64,000 nt of DNA from Nemophila menziesii (taxonomy: Eukaryota > Streptophyta > Magnoliopsida > Boraginales > Hydrophyllaceae), in NCBI GenBank assembly GCA_029959085.1, contig JARWIR010000016.1:8663441-8727440 (forward strand), in the 5' to 3' direction. The position numbers were made by a program, and so were the translations under genes. Of the stretch, positions 35,453-46,539 are shown in pieces (position 1 is the stretch's first letter; the number at the start of each line of letters is the position of its first letter). A model generated the notes under the pieces. It was given only the letters and a program-made list of their open reading frames with translations, ran no database searches and was not told where the DNA came from.

Positions 35453-36827
35453 GCCTCGAGAGTATGTTCTTTTTCTTCCTTGCCATTTATGTATATGCAA
35501 TATTGGCTTGTTTTTAATTTCTTTATTGAGTCTATTTCGGGTCATGAGGACACGCCTCATCTTTGAGTTGGGGGTGTGGGGATTCGTTGTCTCTCATCTC
35601 CATTCTTATGTGATTTTACTATTTTAGTAAGAAATTAAATTTTTTATACATGGGAATAGATGTAGAGTATGTTTAATAGCTTGAAATAATAATCTTAGTA
35701 AGTTAATTATAGAAAGTAATATGTTTATGAGTTGTTTTATTTTGCATGCTTTGAGTATTTACAGAAAACACACATTAATAGTAAAGAAAAGATTACAGAG
35801 CAATGCGGTAGAAGTATGTTTGATCTTAGGGCGCCCTGAGGGGTGTGTAGGTCGTGAGATCCAAGATAGTTGATAAACCCATTTTATGAACGTGCTAAGG
35901 TAAGAGAATGACGAAATTGCATAGTTTAGAAAGTGATTAAGGCGGTTCTTTGATAAGCCCCTTCTTGCCTTTCAGTTTGCTATCCATTTATTATATTTAT
36001 ATCCTTCTCAGTCCTTTCTAGAATTTCTAAAGCCTTTTTGTTTGCCATATTATAAGCCATATCCCTTTAGATTTAGGAATTTTCCATATGACCCGCACTC
36101 GAATCGCGATACATAGACAGTTGTTTTAGATCTTGAGTTTGGGGTAGTGGGTCCACCATTATGGGAAATATTATTGGGTTAGGAATTCTTGAGCTTATGT
36201 ATTTGTGCTCTATATGTTGATGATTCGTTGTTTATTATATTGTAACCCTTTGCTTGGGTAAAAGTAAATTAAAAAAAAGAATTGAAAAGAAAATATATGT
36301 GAAAAGAATAGCATGACATCTCACATCAAAGAGAGAGTCATAGCTATATTACAAAAGAAAAAGAAAAATTGATATAAAAATATTTAATATATTTGGACTG
36401 GCAAAGTGGAATTTATGTATCATCTTTATGCTTTATATTGGGTTATTAGAGATGTTATTAGTGCATCAGTTCATTGGGTTGAGTGAGGACGTTTTATGAG
36501 AGTAACTCGAGCTCTAGGGCGATTCGTTGATGGCTAGTGAGGAGAGAGCCAAAAGCTCACTCTAAATTATCCAAATATACTATCATACCGTCCCTAAGCC
36601 AACATAACAATTTTTAAAGATATTTTGATTCTTTGCTATGTAATCTAGACGTAATTGAGCCATTAGAGAGTAGTTAGTTGGATCTTTGGATACTAGTAAA
36701 GTTTGATGAACAATCTATAGCCTCCTTAAGCTAAGTGAAGAACCTCTCCTTCGTGCATTGCAAAGCTAATCAGATCTTGAATTTGAACCGTGTTGATCGT
36801 TTGTATGACAAGTGTACAGGTAATTTA
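35453..36827. other. Possible LTR-retrotransposon flank
   Basis: Begins with the purine tract at about 35560-35575 and a second weaker one near 36130 (GATCTTGAGTTTGGGGTAG). A matching second LTR could not be found by eye. No gene is supported. Confidence 0.35.
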
Positions 36828-37059
36828 GTGCCCGTTTGGAAGTGCTTTTTTAGAGAAGCACTTAAAAGTGCTTTTAGTATTTTAAGAGTTTTTTTTACTT
36901 TGAAAAGCACTTTTATAAAAAGCACCGATTAGGTGCTTCTTAAAAAAAGCACTTAAAATAATTTTAGATTTTAAAATTAATTTTAATAATTTTTTTAAAT
37001 CTTGAATTTTATTTTAAAAGCGCTTTTTTACTCTAAAATAAGCACTTCCAAACGGGCCC
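36828..37059. mobile_element. Tourist-like (PIF/Harbinger) MITE
   Basis: GTGCCCGTTTGG at the left and CCAAACGGGCCC at the right form a 12-bp terminal inverted repeat, 11 of 12 bases matching. TTA flanks both ends (36825-36827 and 37060-37062), the three-base duplication typical of PIF/Harbinger MITEs. Subterminal AAGTGCTTTT and AAAAGCACTT motifs recur. 232 bp, non-coding. A decayed relative is at 28717-28950. Confidence 0.85.
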
Positions 37060-38880
37060 TTAGTTTGTAGATATTATTACATGAAATTTTATGAGTAGTT
37101 GCTTTGAGTTTATTATCTATATTCTGCTATCTTCTTCCCATTGTGCTTAATTGACTTAGGTGTGTATTTAGAGACTTCCCTTTGTTTTTATCTTTATTGT
37201 ATCGGGAAGATATAACTTTGAGTTGGGGGTCTTGATATCTCCCTATAAATTATATTTTAGTCTAGGTTGGAGACATCCTTTTAGGTGTATTTGGTTAATT
37301 AATTATGGATTTTTACACGTATTTAGATATTTTTATATCTCTTGTCTTGATCTGACGATTTATTACTTTTAGAGGGTTTAATTTGTGTGTTAATGTGAAA
37401 CTCTTGAGATTTATGGAATATAATTAGATTCCAAATCAATTCTAAGAAGATAAGGAAAGGAGATATGGAAGGAATCAAGAAATAAAAGGAAGTAAAGACA
37501 AAATAGGAAAGGAAAAGTTACCAAGTAAATCTGAAATTCTGCAGCTATGTACAATAAAGTAATTACTTCATATCGGCTGGTAATTTGGATGATCTTTCAA
37601 AATAGTAAATATGGATATTTCCGCTGCGGCCGTTTCGATATAAAATAGGCGAAAATCGGACCAATAACGACAGAGGTATGATCAAAATAATGAGCAGTGT
37701 TTGACCTCTCCGATATTTTAGGAAACGAATTTGAATTGGAAAAGGATTCCAATTACTTGCCTTCCACTCAATATTTAGACCTACGGTCTTCTTAACACCT
37801 ATAAATACACCATTTTATCATTTTAAGCATGTCCTTGCCCGTTCTTGCTTAATTATTAGTCCTTAGTTTCAAGAAATCATTCAAGAGAAGCAAGTTGACA
37901 GTATGTATCTTTATTTTAGTTTATTTCCTACCAGCATGAACCAATTTTCCCATAGCTTGGGTTTTGCATATGTATAATCTTTTAATTCTATTTTCTTCTA
38001 TATAAGTTTGTTTTGGAAAACCTTTTAAATTGATTCTAACTTCTTAACCTTTAAATTTATTTTGTATACTTTGACATATTGACCGTAGTTCTTGCTAGTG
38101 CACGAGTATAGATTACCCCATTAATAACAGTTGGATGGTCACCCGGAAGGGGTGTCTAATTGCTGAAACACCACATAAACGTATAGTGTGCGATACTGAC
38201 CCGGAAGGGCTTGCCTAAATAGATAGTCATTAGGGTTTGAAATTTAACCACCGATCATTGCGCAAGGTCCCCTTACCCAAGTCCCCTGGTATTTGTTAGG
38301 TCGCCACCTAAGTCTACATGGAAGGGGGTTCGGAGGAATATAGAATCCTGGCTACTTACTTTAAGAGCTTTAATCACCCTTATTGACTAGTAGAAGAAAT
38401 AGAAGGATAGGTGCATACTAGCAAACCTAAGCTATACTTCTCATCTTATTCTTACATCTTTTATTTATTGCATTAGTTTTAGTTAATCACTATTCTCTCC
38501 AATTATCCATATTTACTTTTATTGTCTTTTAATTCCTTGCTACTAAATTCTTACTACACTTTCTTGTAATTCATTCGTATAACACACTAAGTCCTTGAGA
38601 ACAAATCTGACTTATCATTAAAACTTGCGTACGACATGAAATATTTGCAGTGAGTAACGTGATTGGTTAGGGTGATCAGTTGTCATATTTTCATCTATTA
38701 TTTTATCACACCTGACTAGCCACCATACACTAATACTCATCCATCCCAGTCCGACGTTGGTGCTAAGGGTACTAATAAGGTCGCTCCATTGACAATCGAA
38801 CCCAAATTGGGATGGCAGGACACAACATTTTCAATGCAACACAAATAATAGTCTTTAACACTACCATTATACATTGACAT
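37060..38880 (+). other. Gypsy-LTR-like sequence (tentative)
   Basis: TTTGAGTTGGGGG at 37208-37220 looks like a polypurine tract, and TGATATCTCCCTATAAATTA just after it could start an LTR. Less AT-rich, non-coding sequence with GGAAGGG repeats (CACCCGGAAGGGGTGT, TGACCCGGAAGGGC) lies at 38080-38440. The opposite LTR and the primer-binding site were not found, so boundaries are unknown. Confidence 0.35.
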
Positions 38881-38909
38881 GTAATGCATTTTTCAGATCC
38901 TCGACATAC

Positions 38910-39725
38910 TCAACTGAAACTTTGTAGGACCCCCATCACCCAAGCATCTCCCTTCTTGCCAGAAGACGCTCTAACCAATCTTAACTCCCTAGCCAACTTT
39001 GATCTTAGCCAAGCTCCCAACCGACCCCTACTTAATCTGCCAACCTTCTCTTGGGCCTTCTCGGCATCTTCTCGAGCACTGGCCATATCTTTCAATGTCT
39101 CTAAATGTCGATCACTAACACCATCATAAAGAGATCCAAATTTATGTACATCGTCTTGCAACTTCAAGGCCTTCTGCCTCAAGTTGTATGCATCCTCGTG
39201 AGCTCCGACCCTCTCCTTGTGAAGACGACTATCCTCAGTACACTGAATGATCAAACTAATGAGTTAGTTTTTGATGTGCAGCGCCTACCATAAAATGAAA
39301 TAATTAGTTAAATAAAAGACAAAATTAAAGAAACTAGGAACAAAATAAACCTACAGAGTCAATGATATATCTCTACAAGGTACACTTTACCTAAATCAAG
39401 CGGTTGCATATGACCAATTTCAAGAATCGGAAGCCCGACGACAGTTAGAGGAAGCAACTCATTATTTTGCGCACTTAAAAATTATTAATAATGGAGGCTG
39501 AGAGGTCATCATAATGGGATGTGTCCCCCTAATTAGAAGGCACATCCAAGAGAATTATCATCTCATATCATAAGACGCAATATCGACCTCAACAATCGGT
39601 CTCTCGGTGGATGATTCCCTAAGGGTCTCCACTCGTGAAGGTGTCCAAGGGGGAACACCGTCAGCCTTGGGATCCTCCAAGGAATCTGCATATGAACAAC
39701 GCTTAAATCCTGAAGGTCTTGTCAT
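38910..39725 (-). pseudogene. Broken coding remnant with coiled-coil segment
   Basis: An ATG at 39723-39725 opens MTRPSGFKRCSYADSLEDPK and runs to about 39563. A second frame (38910-39254) encodes a charged helical stretch (LETLKDMASAREDAEKAQEK) followed by RLGAWLRSKLARELRLVRAS. Both are on the minus strand in an order consistent with one gene broken by a gap. I do not recognise the family. The context (LTR-like DNA upstream at 40.0-40.8 kb) suggests the first gene of a retrotransposon, but a host gene fragment is possible. Confidence 0.35.
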
Positions 39726-39845
39726 CTTTTGTAAGCAAATAAGCTAGAAGAAGGCATATGAAAAGAAAGACAAAAGGCCCCGAAGAAAACCTATAGTGAT
39801 GGATGACGATCTGTGACAAAGGTCACATATATATAAATATATATC

Positions 39846-39980
<135 letters not shown>

Positions 39981-39989
39981 GTAAACAAG

Positions 39990-40800
39990 TGGTTGTTTAT
40001 CTTCCTGAGGCCTAATGATATTCCCTCTAAAGGCTCACGTGATTCATTAAATGACCCCTATGCTAGTCTCAAATCAACACATGTCTCATGGTAGATGAAA
40101 GACGTCTCATAACCACCACCCTTAACTAATAGTTCGGGTGGTTGAACTTTCTGGTTGGGCCTTTGGAGAGCTGTCATGATTTCCCAATTAGGTTCAAGGG
40201 GTATTGATAGGCTAGTTCGTGCTCTTCCGAGCGCGGTGATTATGACCCACCTGTGAAAAATACCACCAAAGACCTATATCCCATTGGATCCGAGGCAAAG
40301 AGAGCCGAAGGCTCGAGCCCAAAGAGTTTCGAGTAACTTCATTCTTTGCTCAGGTCTCTAATTTCCTAAGAGTTCCCTTGAAGAATACGACAAAATCTTA
40401 TCCAGGTATCTTGGGCTTTCTATTCCTAAAAATACCCACTGAGAGTTCCATTTCTATATGCACAGTCGGAGCTAATCCATAAGTATTCTCCTAAGTCTAC
40501 GATCCCAATATTGATTCGACCATCGGGAGGCACCCCCTTGTGGTTCTGACCCTTATCTGCTCACCAAACTTATTAGAAGATAAATCCGGCTTGGACAAAT
40601 ATCAAGAAATTTTGTGTGGTTCCAGCATTTGTGTATTTGTATTGGTCGAGTATTTCACGGTCTATCAATTTTGAACGACCATTTCTTAAGATAGTGAACG
40701 GGGATGTAGATATTGAACTACAATGGTGGGGAGGGGAGATATCACGACGATTTTTGTTTAGAGAGTAATAAAAATATGAACCTTATGACATAACTTTTAT
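39990..40800 (-). other. Possible LTR of a decayed retrotransposon
   Basis: A less AT-rich, non-coding block lying upstream of the broken minus-strand frame at 38910-39725. It has phrases such as GAGCCGAAGGCTCGAGCC and ends near GGGGAGGGGAGATATCACGA. Position and composition suit an LTR, but no second copy lies in the window. Confidence 0.3.
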
Positions 40801-40828
40801 AGAAATAGATGTAAGGAAAGTATATTCT

Positions 40829-41158
40829 AGAGTAAATTCCGTTTTTAGGCTATTATCTATGGCCTAACAATATTTTAGGTCGAACGTTTCAAAATGCTCA
40901 TTTTTAGTCCAAATGTATTAAAAATATCTATTTTAGGCTATTTCACTAATTTTATAAGATATCTAGTAGGTTTTTTAGGCCAATTTAAACACTTTAAATT
41001 AAATTTCTAGATTGTATGTTATAAAATAATGATATAGTTTAATTGAAATGTTTAAATTACCCTTACAATCTACAAAATATCTCATGAAATTAATAAAATA
41101 GACTAAAAATAAACATTTTGAATTGTTCATCCTAAAAATATTTTTATGGATTTGCTAC
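40829..41158. mobile_element. Palindromic MITE, copy 2 of the 17-kb family
   Basis: Shares AAATTCCGTTTTTAGGCTATTA, GTTTCAAAATGCTCATTTTTAG and the palindromic design with the copy at 17095-17438. The right end is decayed and no clear target duplication remains. Confidence 0.65.
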
Positions 41159-41546
41159 TATTTGTTCTCGTGACTTTTTTTTCTTGTTTGGTTTCCAATT
41201 CTCGTGAGTTTTTTTTACGCTTTTACTTTCTAGCCCAAACACGAAGATTCTTGGCCCATATGGGAAATTTATTCATCCAATTAGCCCCCATAACAATTAG
41301 CCCTTTAACCCCTTCAACAAAGAATATTAAAATTTCATCCCCTAAACGAACTTCTAAAACTATTACTACATAATTAGTTTCCTATCACATAGCCCCAACT
41401 ATAAATAGATTTTAACAAGCTGTGTACATTAAAGAATCTTAACTAATCTTTCTAACTTATACAGATAAGTTACACATACAAACACTTATATCCAACATTC
41501 GGACAAATTCCCAACTGCTAACTCATCAGCAAAGGCCCTCTAATCT
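41159..41546. other. Spacer and probable 3' UTR of the bZIP gene
   Basis: No element recognised; the region lies downstream of the minus-strand bZIP stop. Confidence 0.5.
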
Positions 41547-42850
41547 CTAAAACCTCTGGTTAAACCCTGCAAAGCCAAGGTGGGGTCGCCCACTAAGGTT
41601 TGGATCAACACCTCTAGAATGAGCCTGGTTTTGCTGGGGAGGATATTGTGGTTGGGGCCCACCCAAGTTAGTAAAGGTCTGAGGACTCGATCCATTTCCA
41701 GCTTGAATTTGCCCGGCTGCTATCTTAAGATGCTGTACTTCTTTCTTTAATGCTTCACTCAAAGCTGAAAACCATGTATTGAAAACAGATTTTAAAATTT
41801 AAATTATATTTCACAAACTATACTCTATTTCCTTGTATAAGATTATGTACCATCTCGAAGATGTGATTGTTGCTCCATGGCTTGTAACCTTAGTTTGAGT
41901 TCCCTATTTTCCGCAGTTAAACCACTAGAATCTCTCTGCATCAAAAGATATACAAATCAAATTCATGGCCAAGTGGAATGTTTAAGTAAGATGAGTATTT
42001 ATTATTATATATGTCTTGGGTATGTTACCTCCAACTTAGTAACTTGTGATGATAAAGTAATCGTTTCATTCTTCAGGGTCTGCACTTTTCTCTCCAACTC
42101 ACTTGCATAACGTACTTTTCTCTCCTTGGAACGTGCTGCAGATTGTCTATTTGCAAGAATCCTACAATAATTACAGTAATTTAGCTCAAATTTGTCATAT
42201 AATTATACTGAACATTGTTAATTGAAGATTATGTTGGGCTACATGAAATTTACTAGAAAAACAATGCAATTAATATAACGGAATCTAAATAATATTAAGG
42301 AACTAAGAATCGATTAAAATAAAAATTGAAGTAACAACCTTTTAGCTCTTTTGGGATCAATCAACGCCAGCTCAGCAAGCCTCTCAGGTGCCATAGCCTT
42401 CTTTGAAAAGTCAACAGCTTCAAACGACGTCGACCCATCCATGGAATTGCTATGGCGGTGGCGTGGTGCTTGACCGACGGTGGTTTCAGGAGCGGCCAAA
42501 GCTCCGGCGTCATCACTGAGGTCAAGATCCGCAAAAAAGTCAGCTTCCACGGAGAGGCTTCTATAGTGAGTCGATGAATTCGGTTGGTTAATGGGCCTAG
42601 TGGGCTGGAGTTGGTGTTGATGCTGCAGGTGGGTATCTGAAGGGGTAGGGGAAGGTGGAAGATGAAGGTTAAAGTCAAAATTGATATCGTCTAAGAAGAT
42701 ATCGTCATCTAAGTCTGGTAAGCGAAAGAAAGTCTCAGATTGGGCCCGGCGGTGGTGGGCACCACGGTTAGGTGTATCTGGCATTCGGTCAAGGTCTGTC
42801 CAGCTCGTTGCAGTTATAGGTTTTCCGGTAAACCTTGGGTCCATCATCAC
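41547..42850 (-). CDS. VIP1-like: Group I bZIP transcription factor, VIP1-like, 4 exons, 315 aa
   Basis: Exons in coding order: 42850-42339, 42161-42029, 41935-41851 and 41764-41547 (948 bp in frame). Three short conserved blocks of group I precede the b[14 protein letters not shown] (residues 32-42), [12 protein letters not shown] and [11 protein letters not shown]. Each has a Ser in a context typical of MAPK or CDPK phosphorylation and 14-3-3 binding. [20 protein letters not shown] leads into the basic region [12 protein letters not shown]. Lys183 stands in the place usually held by Arg, the group I hallmark, followed by Leu heptads. The tail is Gln/Pro/Gly-rich. Related factors (VIP1, RF2a) bind AGCTGT-type elements, shuttle between cytosol and nucleus under osmotic stress and act in MAPK-linked defence. 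VIP1 is also known as a partner of Agrobacterium VirE2. The two ATGs at 42850 and 42847 cannot be separated; the upstream one is used. Confidence 0.92.
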
Positions 42851-44900
42851 CGATACTAAATGGAAGTCAAAGAAAGTAGATAAAGGAAAATGTAAATCTT
42901 TTTTTGGGCAATAATTAGAGCAGAGAGATATTTGTGTTGGGTTGTTTAATTACTATATTTTAAGACACAAAAGCACTGAGTGTGGGTGTCATTCGTGGGG
43001 TTCAAGCAAGAAAAACGCGGAGTCATTTTGGCTGCGCTGTCAAGAGAGGAGATGGTGGGTCCATAAGCATATTGATCTCACAAATAGAATTTTGGGTACA
43101 GGCCTAAACCTCTGACTGATGTGGCAGGTCGGGTTAGGACCCGAGATGATCTTAAAAAATATTTTCTTTCTTCTCTTTTTAGATTATTATTTTCCTCTCT
43201 AATAACAATTGTTGTCTTGGCAAACTATCAGAATCCTTTTCTTTTACAGCTTATTTCTCTCTTAAAAAATTATAGGTTTTTTGTTCTTCAAAACTTCGTT
43301 ATCCTCTTTCGTTTTCCCTTTTCTCTTTTCTACTATAAATTTTTTCTCTACTAATCATCCTAATAAAAACCCATATAGTACTTCTCATTTCTTCTAATGT
43401 TAATACTATCTATAAGGCTCTTAAATCTTTCTATCTCACAGCAAAGCTCCTTAATAAAAAGCTGATTAATGTTAATATAATCAGCTTCCACATTAATAAA
43501 CACTGGAAATTGAATAACACTGCTAAAGTTCTTTGAATCGGTTTTAATGAATTCAAGATAACACTTTACAATAAGGAAAATAATGAGAAAATATGGAGTC
43601 AAAGGTCATAAACTTTATTAAGGAAACACCTGGCTTTAAATAATATGGGTACAAATGTATAACTTACCAATTGGGCTATTAAATGTGGATATCATTTATA
43701 ATTTATGCAAATCTATTGGGAAAGTTCATGACTCAAGCATCTCTCATCTTATTTATAGTTAATTTAATTGCATTTTCCTTTTAGCAATTTTAATATCAAA
43801 CTAAACCAATAGCAATTTCATTTCATTGTCATTTTATTTACAACTTTACACTGTTATACTTGTGAAACACATTGATTTAATCTTGATAGTCCTTGTGGAT
43901 ACGATACACCCCAGAGCTTACATTATTATTACTTGTCAACGATCCCTACACTTGCGGGGAGTCACCCACCTTTAGTGTTGATTTTTATATCACACCTTTG
44001 GGACGACAGGATGTATTAAATTTTCAAAAAAATAATTTAAAAAAGGTATAAATTATCCGTCCAATGTGTGTAGTCATTAACACAACTACAAGATTGTCAC
44101 ATAAAAAATAGCACCACCCTACCAACCTTATCCTATGAGTTAACCATACTCCATTTATCAAATTGAGAGTGGTTTACCCATCTAGTCACAATAATCAAAG
44201 GTAAAGTAGTTTAAGAAAAGGCAAACTAAACTAGTACAGTATTTTGAAACAAGGGATTCAAACATTTTTCTAGTCAAAGGTATCCTTATACCTTGAAAGT
44301 TCCAATACAATACAAACGTCGTAAGGACATCCTAAACACTTACCCAATTCCAATACAAGATTTAACAACGCATAGTGTAAATAATACCACAGAAACGTCT
44401 CTCGTTATTTTTTGGATCCCCGTATAAATCTCTCTTCGAATTAAGAACCATGAAATTTACAACACACCATTCACCATCCCTATTAACACAAACCACTTTT
44501 AATAAATTAATTAAAGATCCAAACCAATTGTAACTTTTAATTTTAAAACAAATATCGCCCACAAAGGGCCCAACTCTTAAACTTGCGGACTATTAAGTCA
44601 TTTACTATGGACTATTAGGTTTCATTTTCTTACTATATCAAAGCCTAATATCAAAATACCAAGATTAACTAACGTCCTTAAAAAAGGCCCAACCAGATTT
44701 ACATTTACCCATTTTAAAAATCAACAATCTGGCCCAACCTTGATTACGCGTCATCTTTTTCCTTAAGGGCCAAATTTTCTTTCTGGAGAACCGCCATTCA
44801 CGAATGATCTTCTCGGACCTCGTTCACTCATTCCCTCATCAACATGTGACTAAGTGTTTACCAGTAACACCCAGCTTTATCAATCTTGAATCCCCCGGTA
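42851..44900. other. Gene-poor region with LTR-like trace
   Basis: The first 100 bp are the bZIP 5' flank. At about 43875-44010 the phrases GTCCTTGTGGATACGATA and CCCTACACTTGCGGGGAGT resemble conserved sequence near the ends of plant gypsy LTRs, so a decayed solo LTR may lie here. The rest is AT-rich. Small frames at 43360-43602 and 44362-44562 have no recognisable product. Confidence 0.4.
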
Positions 44901-45766
44901 CCAGAACAAGATCAAACTGAACCACCATACCAATTTTTATAGGCAACCAGACATAAACGCATCAATTCCAAGAACCTTCTCTTTACAATCCCAAGAACCA
45001 TTTAATTTATATTTCGAACCCAGGTGCTTATTACTCTGAGATTTAAGAAAAAGCATGATTAGGAATTGAAGACACAGTCACCTTGTTGACGCCTGAAATT
45101 CTAGTTGTGATCGCTTCCAAAAGAGACGTTTAACTCGTGTCTCGTTGCCAGATAACAGAGATGAATGAAGATTCAAACTATTTGCAAATTTATCGTTTTC
45201 TCAAAAGCAACCATGGAAACTGGAATGAGTACACCAAGCCACCTTAGTCTGTATTCTGTAACCCTCGCGAGATCTTTTATTAACAAAAGGAAACAGCAAA
45301 GCGCCATGAGTGATTCTTTTAAAGTAAGATGAGAACAGAGGAACCACAGTTGACAACCCAACCCACACAGTAATTTGACTTCTGTAAGATGACTGCCAGA
45401 AAAACTTGAACCTCTGCAAGCACTTCTTCCCATGATTTAAATGGTTTTCTTTACGGTTTGGACTTTGGAGTCTAGGAGGGTGAGACCAAAATAAACATCT
45501 CTCCCAGTCAAGAATTGCGCTCACCTTGAACCCACCCATCATTGCATCAAATTTTTTCTTCCATCTTCCTAAAGTAATAATAATCTTCTTCATAACTGGA
45601 CTTAAAGATAACTGCAAAACCTTGGACAAGGTCTAGAAAAACAAGACAGTCACCACCTGATGAGGAGAATTTCTCATAACACCAAAAACAAAGTCCTATA
45701 ATAAAATCATAAATTAGTTGTGCAATTCCATACATTATTAAACTTAATCACATTATGTGATATATA
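44901..45766 (-). other. Unrecognised open sequence
   Basis: Overlapping minus-strand frames at 45201-45629 (142 aa, with WERCLFWSHPPRLQ) and 45173-45433 occupy a less AT-rich patch. Neither shows a domain I recognise. They overlap in different frames, so at most one is meaningful. A decayed transposon or LINE ORF1 fragment is possible. Confidence 0.25.
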
Positions 45767-46030
45767 CTCCCTCCGTCCATGCCCTCCGTCCGTCAATGTT
45801 TGTCATACTTTTTTTCACACGGATTAAGGAAAGCAATTAATTCCTTCTTTTTTTACTAAACTATCCTAAACCAACTAAAGTAGATAAATTTAATAATGAT
45901 AAACTTGTGAATATGAAATAAGGACAAAATTGGTAGAAAATGTAAAAATGTTTCTTGATATCTTAAATGGACAACTTTTTGTGGACATCTACTTTTAGAA
46001 ATTGTGACAAACATTGATGGACAGAGTGAG
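45767..46030. mobile_element. Stowaway MITE
   Basis: CTCCCTCCGTCC at the left and GGACAGAGTGAG at the right are inverted termini flanked by TA (45765-45766 and 46031-46032). The subterminal pair CAATGTTTGTCAT and GTGACAAACATTG is also inverted. CCCTCCGTCC is duplicated with a 13-bp period at the left end (45769-45778 and 45782-45791). 264 bp, no coding sequence. Confidence 0.9.
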
Positions 46031-46279
46031 TATAATAATAAAAGATCAATATATGCTAAAAACATATTCTCAATTTACTGAACATCACATAAAAAACAGA
46101 AGAATCTTATTTTTTAAAGATTTACTCGATAAGTTTTGGTTAAAAATAATTATGTGTGAGTTGACTGTTAATTAGAATTTGTTTTCAATCGAAATTGTTT
46201 GAGAAATTTGTGAAATTTTGGTTCTAATAAAATAAATTAAAGAATACACATGTAGATACTCTGCGTTACAAAATTTGAC

Positions 46280-46537
46280 TTCTAGGTGTCCAAGATCTGA
46301 AAAGTGACAAATAAGTACGCAATGTTTCAATTTGTGTAATCAGTTAATACCTACCATCAGTTTCTCCGTTAAGTGTCACGTGGTGCCTACATGACGCTTG
46401 CGTGACAAATATTTCACTCGCCATGCAACCGTCATGTGGTACTTAACGGAAAAACTGACGGTGGGTACTAACAGGATACACAAACTGAAATCTTGGGTAC
46501 TGATTTGTCACTTTTAAAACTTTTGACACCCAAAAGT
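46280..46537. mobile_element. Palindromic MITE
   Basis: The arms are inverted over about 110 bases each: CTTCTAGGTGTC and AAAAGTGACAAATAAGTAC on the left face the mirrored GTACTGATTTGTCACTTTTA and GACACCCAAAAG on the right. CTCCGTTAAGTGTCACGTGG near the centre is mirrored too. The flanks are A/T-rich and no certain target duplication could be called. Confidence 0.75.
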
Positions 46538-46539
46538 AA

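Noticed and set aside
42361..42914. Second frames over bZIP exon 1
   Set aside because: Shadows of the conserved group I bZIP coding sequence, with no domain of their own.
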